15,617 bases of DNA from JBOHTO01 sp050733695 (GTDB taxonomy: Bacteria > Gemmatimonadota > Gemmatimonadetes > Gemmatimonadales > Gemmatimonadaceae), in contig JBOHTO010000043.1 in the NCBI GenBank assembly GCA_050733695.1, positions 1-15,617 of the forward strand, in the 5' to 3' direction. Of this stretch, positions 14,927-15,617 are shown piece by piece. The notes beneath the pieces were generated by a model, which had not been told where the DNA came from, did not search any database, and saw only the letters and a list, made by a program, of their open reading frames with translations. A program made the translations under genes and the position numbers. Every line of letters starts with the position of its first letter. Positions within the stretch are counted from its first letter, which is position 1.

Positions 14927-15617
14927 ATGAGCGAGAGTGCCGCGGCCACACTGCGCGCCGACGGCGTGAGCAAGCGCTACGGCGCTGTCGTCGCGCTGGA
15001 CAATGTATCGCTCGGCATCGCCGACGGCGAATGCGTCGCGCTGGTGGGGGAGAGCGGATCCGGAAAGACCACGCTGCTCCGCTGCTTCAATCGCATGGTG
15101 CAGCCGGACACGGGAAACGTTCTGGTCGAGGGTGAGAACGTCCGCGATCTCGATCCCATCGTGCTCAGGCGCGGCGTGGGCTATGTACAGCAGGAGGGCG
15201 GATTGTTGCCGCACTGGTCCGTGCTGCGCAACGCGGCGCTCGTGCCGTGGCTCCGTGGCACGCACGATGCCGAGGTCCGCGCGCGCGCCGCGCTGGAACT
15301 CGTCGGACTTCCGGCATCGCGTTTCGGCGAGCGCTGGCCGCGCGAACTCTCCGGCGGCCAGCGGCAGCGCGTGGCGATCGCGCGGGCGCTCGCCTCGCGG
15401 CCTGGTATCGTGCTGCTGGACGAGCCCTTCGGCGCGCTCGATGCGATCACGCGCGCGGAGCTGCAGAGCGTGTTCCTGACGCTGCGACGCGAGCTCGGGA
15501 TAACGGCCCTGCTGGTGACGCATGATCTGCGCGAGGCGTTCCGGCTGGCGGACCGTGTCGCGGTGATGCGTGCCGGGCGCATCGAGCAGGTCGGCCGGCC
15601 GGCCGACCTGCTCGATG
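14927..15617 (+). CDS. ABC importer ATPase, QAT family (OpuCA/OsmV/EgtV-like), C-terminus cut by window edge
   Basis: ATP-hydrolysing subunit of an inner-membrane importer for a quaternary-amine-type solute. The frame is open from the ATG at 14927 to the window end, giving 230 residues. Visible motifs are Walker A GESGSGKTT, Q-loop YVQQEGGLLPHW followed by VLRNAALVP, signature LSGGQRQR, Walker B IVLLDEP with the D-loop FGALDA, and switch histidine in LLVTHD. The Q-loop region and NAALVP resemble OpuCA/OsmV rather than maltose- or nitrate-type ATPases. The family includes glycine betaine/choline importers and the ergothioneine importer EgtUV. Being divergent from egtBDA, it may import ergothioneine or its betaine precursor hercynine; this is inference. 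Permease, binding protein and any CBS domains would lie beyond the edge. Other starts are possible because no Shine-Dalgarno sequence precedes the ATG. Confidence 0.93.
   Translation, partial: MSESAAATLRADGVSKRYGAVVALDNVSLGIADGECVALVGESGSGKTTLLRCFNRMVQPDTGNVLVEGENVRDLDPIVLRRGVGYVQQEGGLLPHWSVLRNAALVPWLRGTHDAEVRARAALELVGLPASRFGERWPRELSGGQRQRVAIARALASRPGIVLLDEPFGALDAITRAELQSVFLTLRRELGITALLVTHDLREAFRLADRVAVMRAGRIEQVGRPADLLD
15580..15617. repeat. Perfect 38-bp palindrome inside the ABC ATPase gene
   Basis: Two 19-base arms meet with no loop between 15598 and 15599: CATCGAGCAGGTCGGCCGG and its exact reverse complement. The arm ends coincide with the last base of the window, so the palindrome may be longer. 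It encodes the family-typical stretch RIEQVGRPADLLD, so the reading frame still makes sense through both arms. Confidence 0.85.

Overview
The window comes from a GC-rich Gram-negative-type bacterium. It encodes outer-membrane-type beta-barrel and lipoprotein signals, a sigma-54-type activator and a Slt-type lytic transglycosylase. The large secreted protein beginning with a mature QYFGRNK-type N-terminus resembles families I associate with Gemmatimonadota and relatives, so that phylum is my tentative guess; no rRNA or other marker gene is present to settle it.

Layout. (1) 1-3204, minus strand: a PilS/PilR-like two-component pair, a six-helix membrane histidine kinase translationally coupled to an NtrC-family activator that is cut by the window edge. 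(2) 3187-5025, plus strand, divergent from the kinase: a CNNM/CorC-type membrane protein with a TTG start and a strong ribosome binding site, then arfB, a stalled-ribosome peptidyl-tRNA hydrolase. (3) 5188-8271, plus strand: a 1027-residue exported protein that joins a zinc metallopeptidase-like domain, a TolB-like beta-propeller and an Omp85-like C-terminal barrel. (4) 8402-10786, minus strand: a lipoprotein of the Slt70 type. (5) 10969-14693, minus strand: an ergothioneine operon in the transcription order egtB-egtD-egtA, with overlapping genes. (6) 14927 to the end, plus strand, divergent from egtB: the ATPase of a QAT-family (OpuC/OsmV-like) ABC importer, also cut by the edge.

How the parts fit. 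EgtD trimethylates histidine to hercynine, EgtA makes gamma-glutamylcysteine, and EgtB joins the two oxidatively. The later enzymes EgtC and EgtE are not in the window. The adjacent transporter belongs to the family that includes the known bacterial ergothioneine importer EgtUV, so the locus may combine synthesis and uptake.

The non-coding gaps around genes 3-5 are filled by at least nine copies of a ~28-bp imperfect palindrome, many in inverted pairs. Two of them are read through in the same frame and supply the last residues and the stop codon of both the transglycosylase and EgtA. The final 38 bases of the window are a perfect palindrome inside the ABC gene. No tRNA, rRNA, CRISPR, transposase or phage gene was seen.
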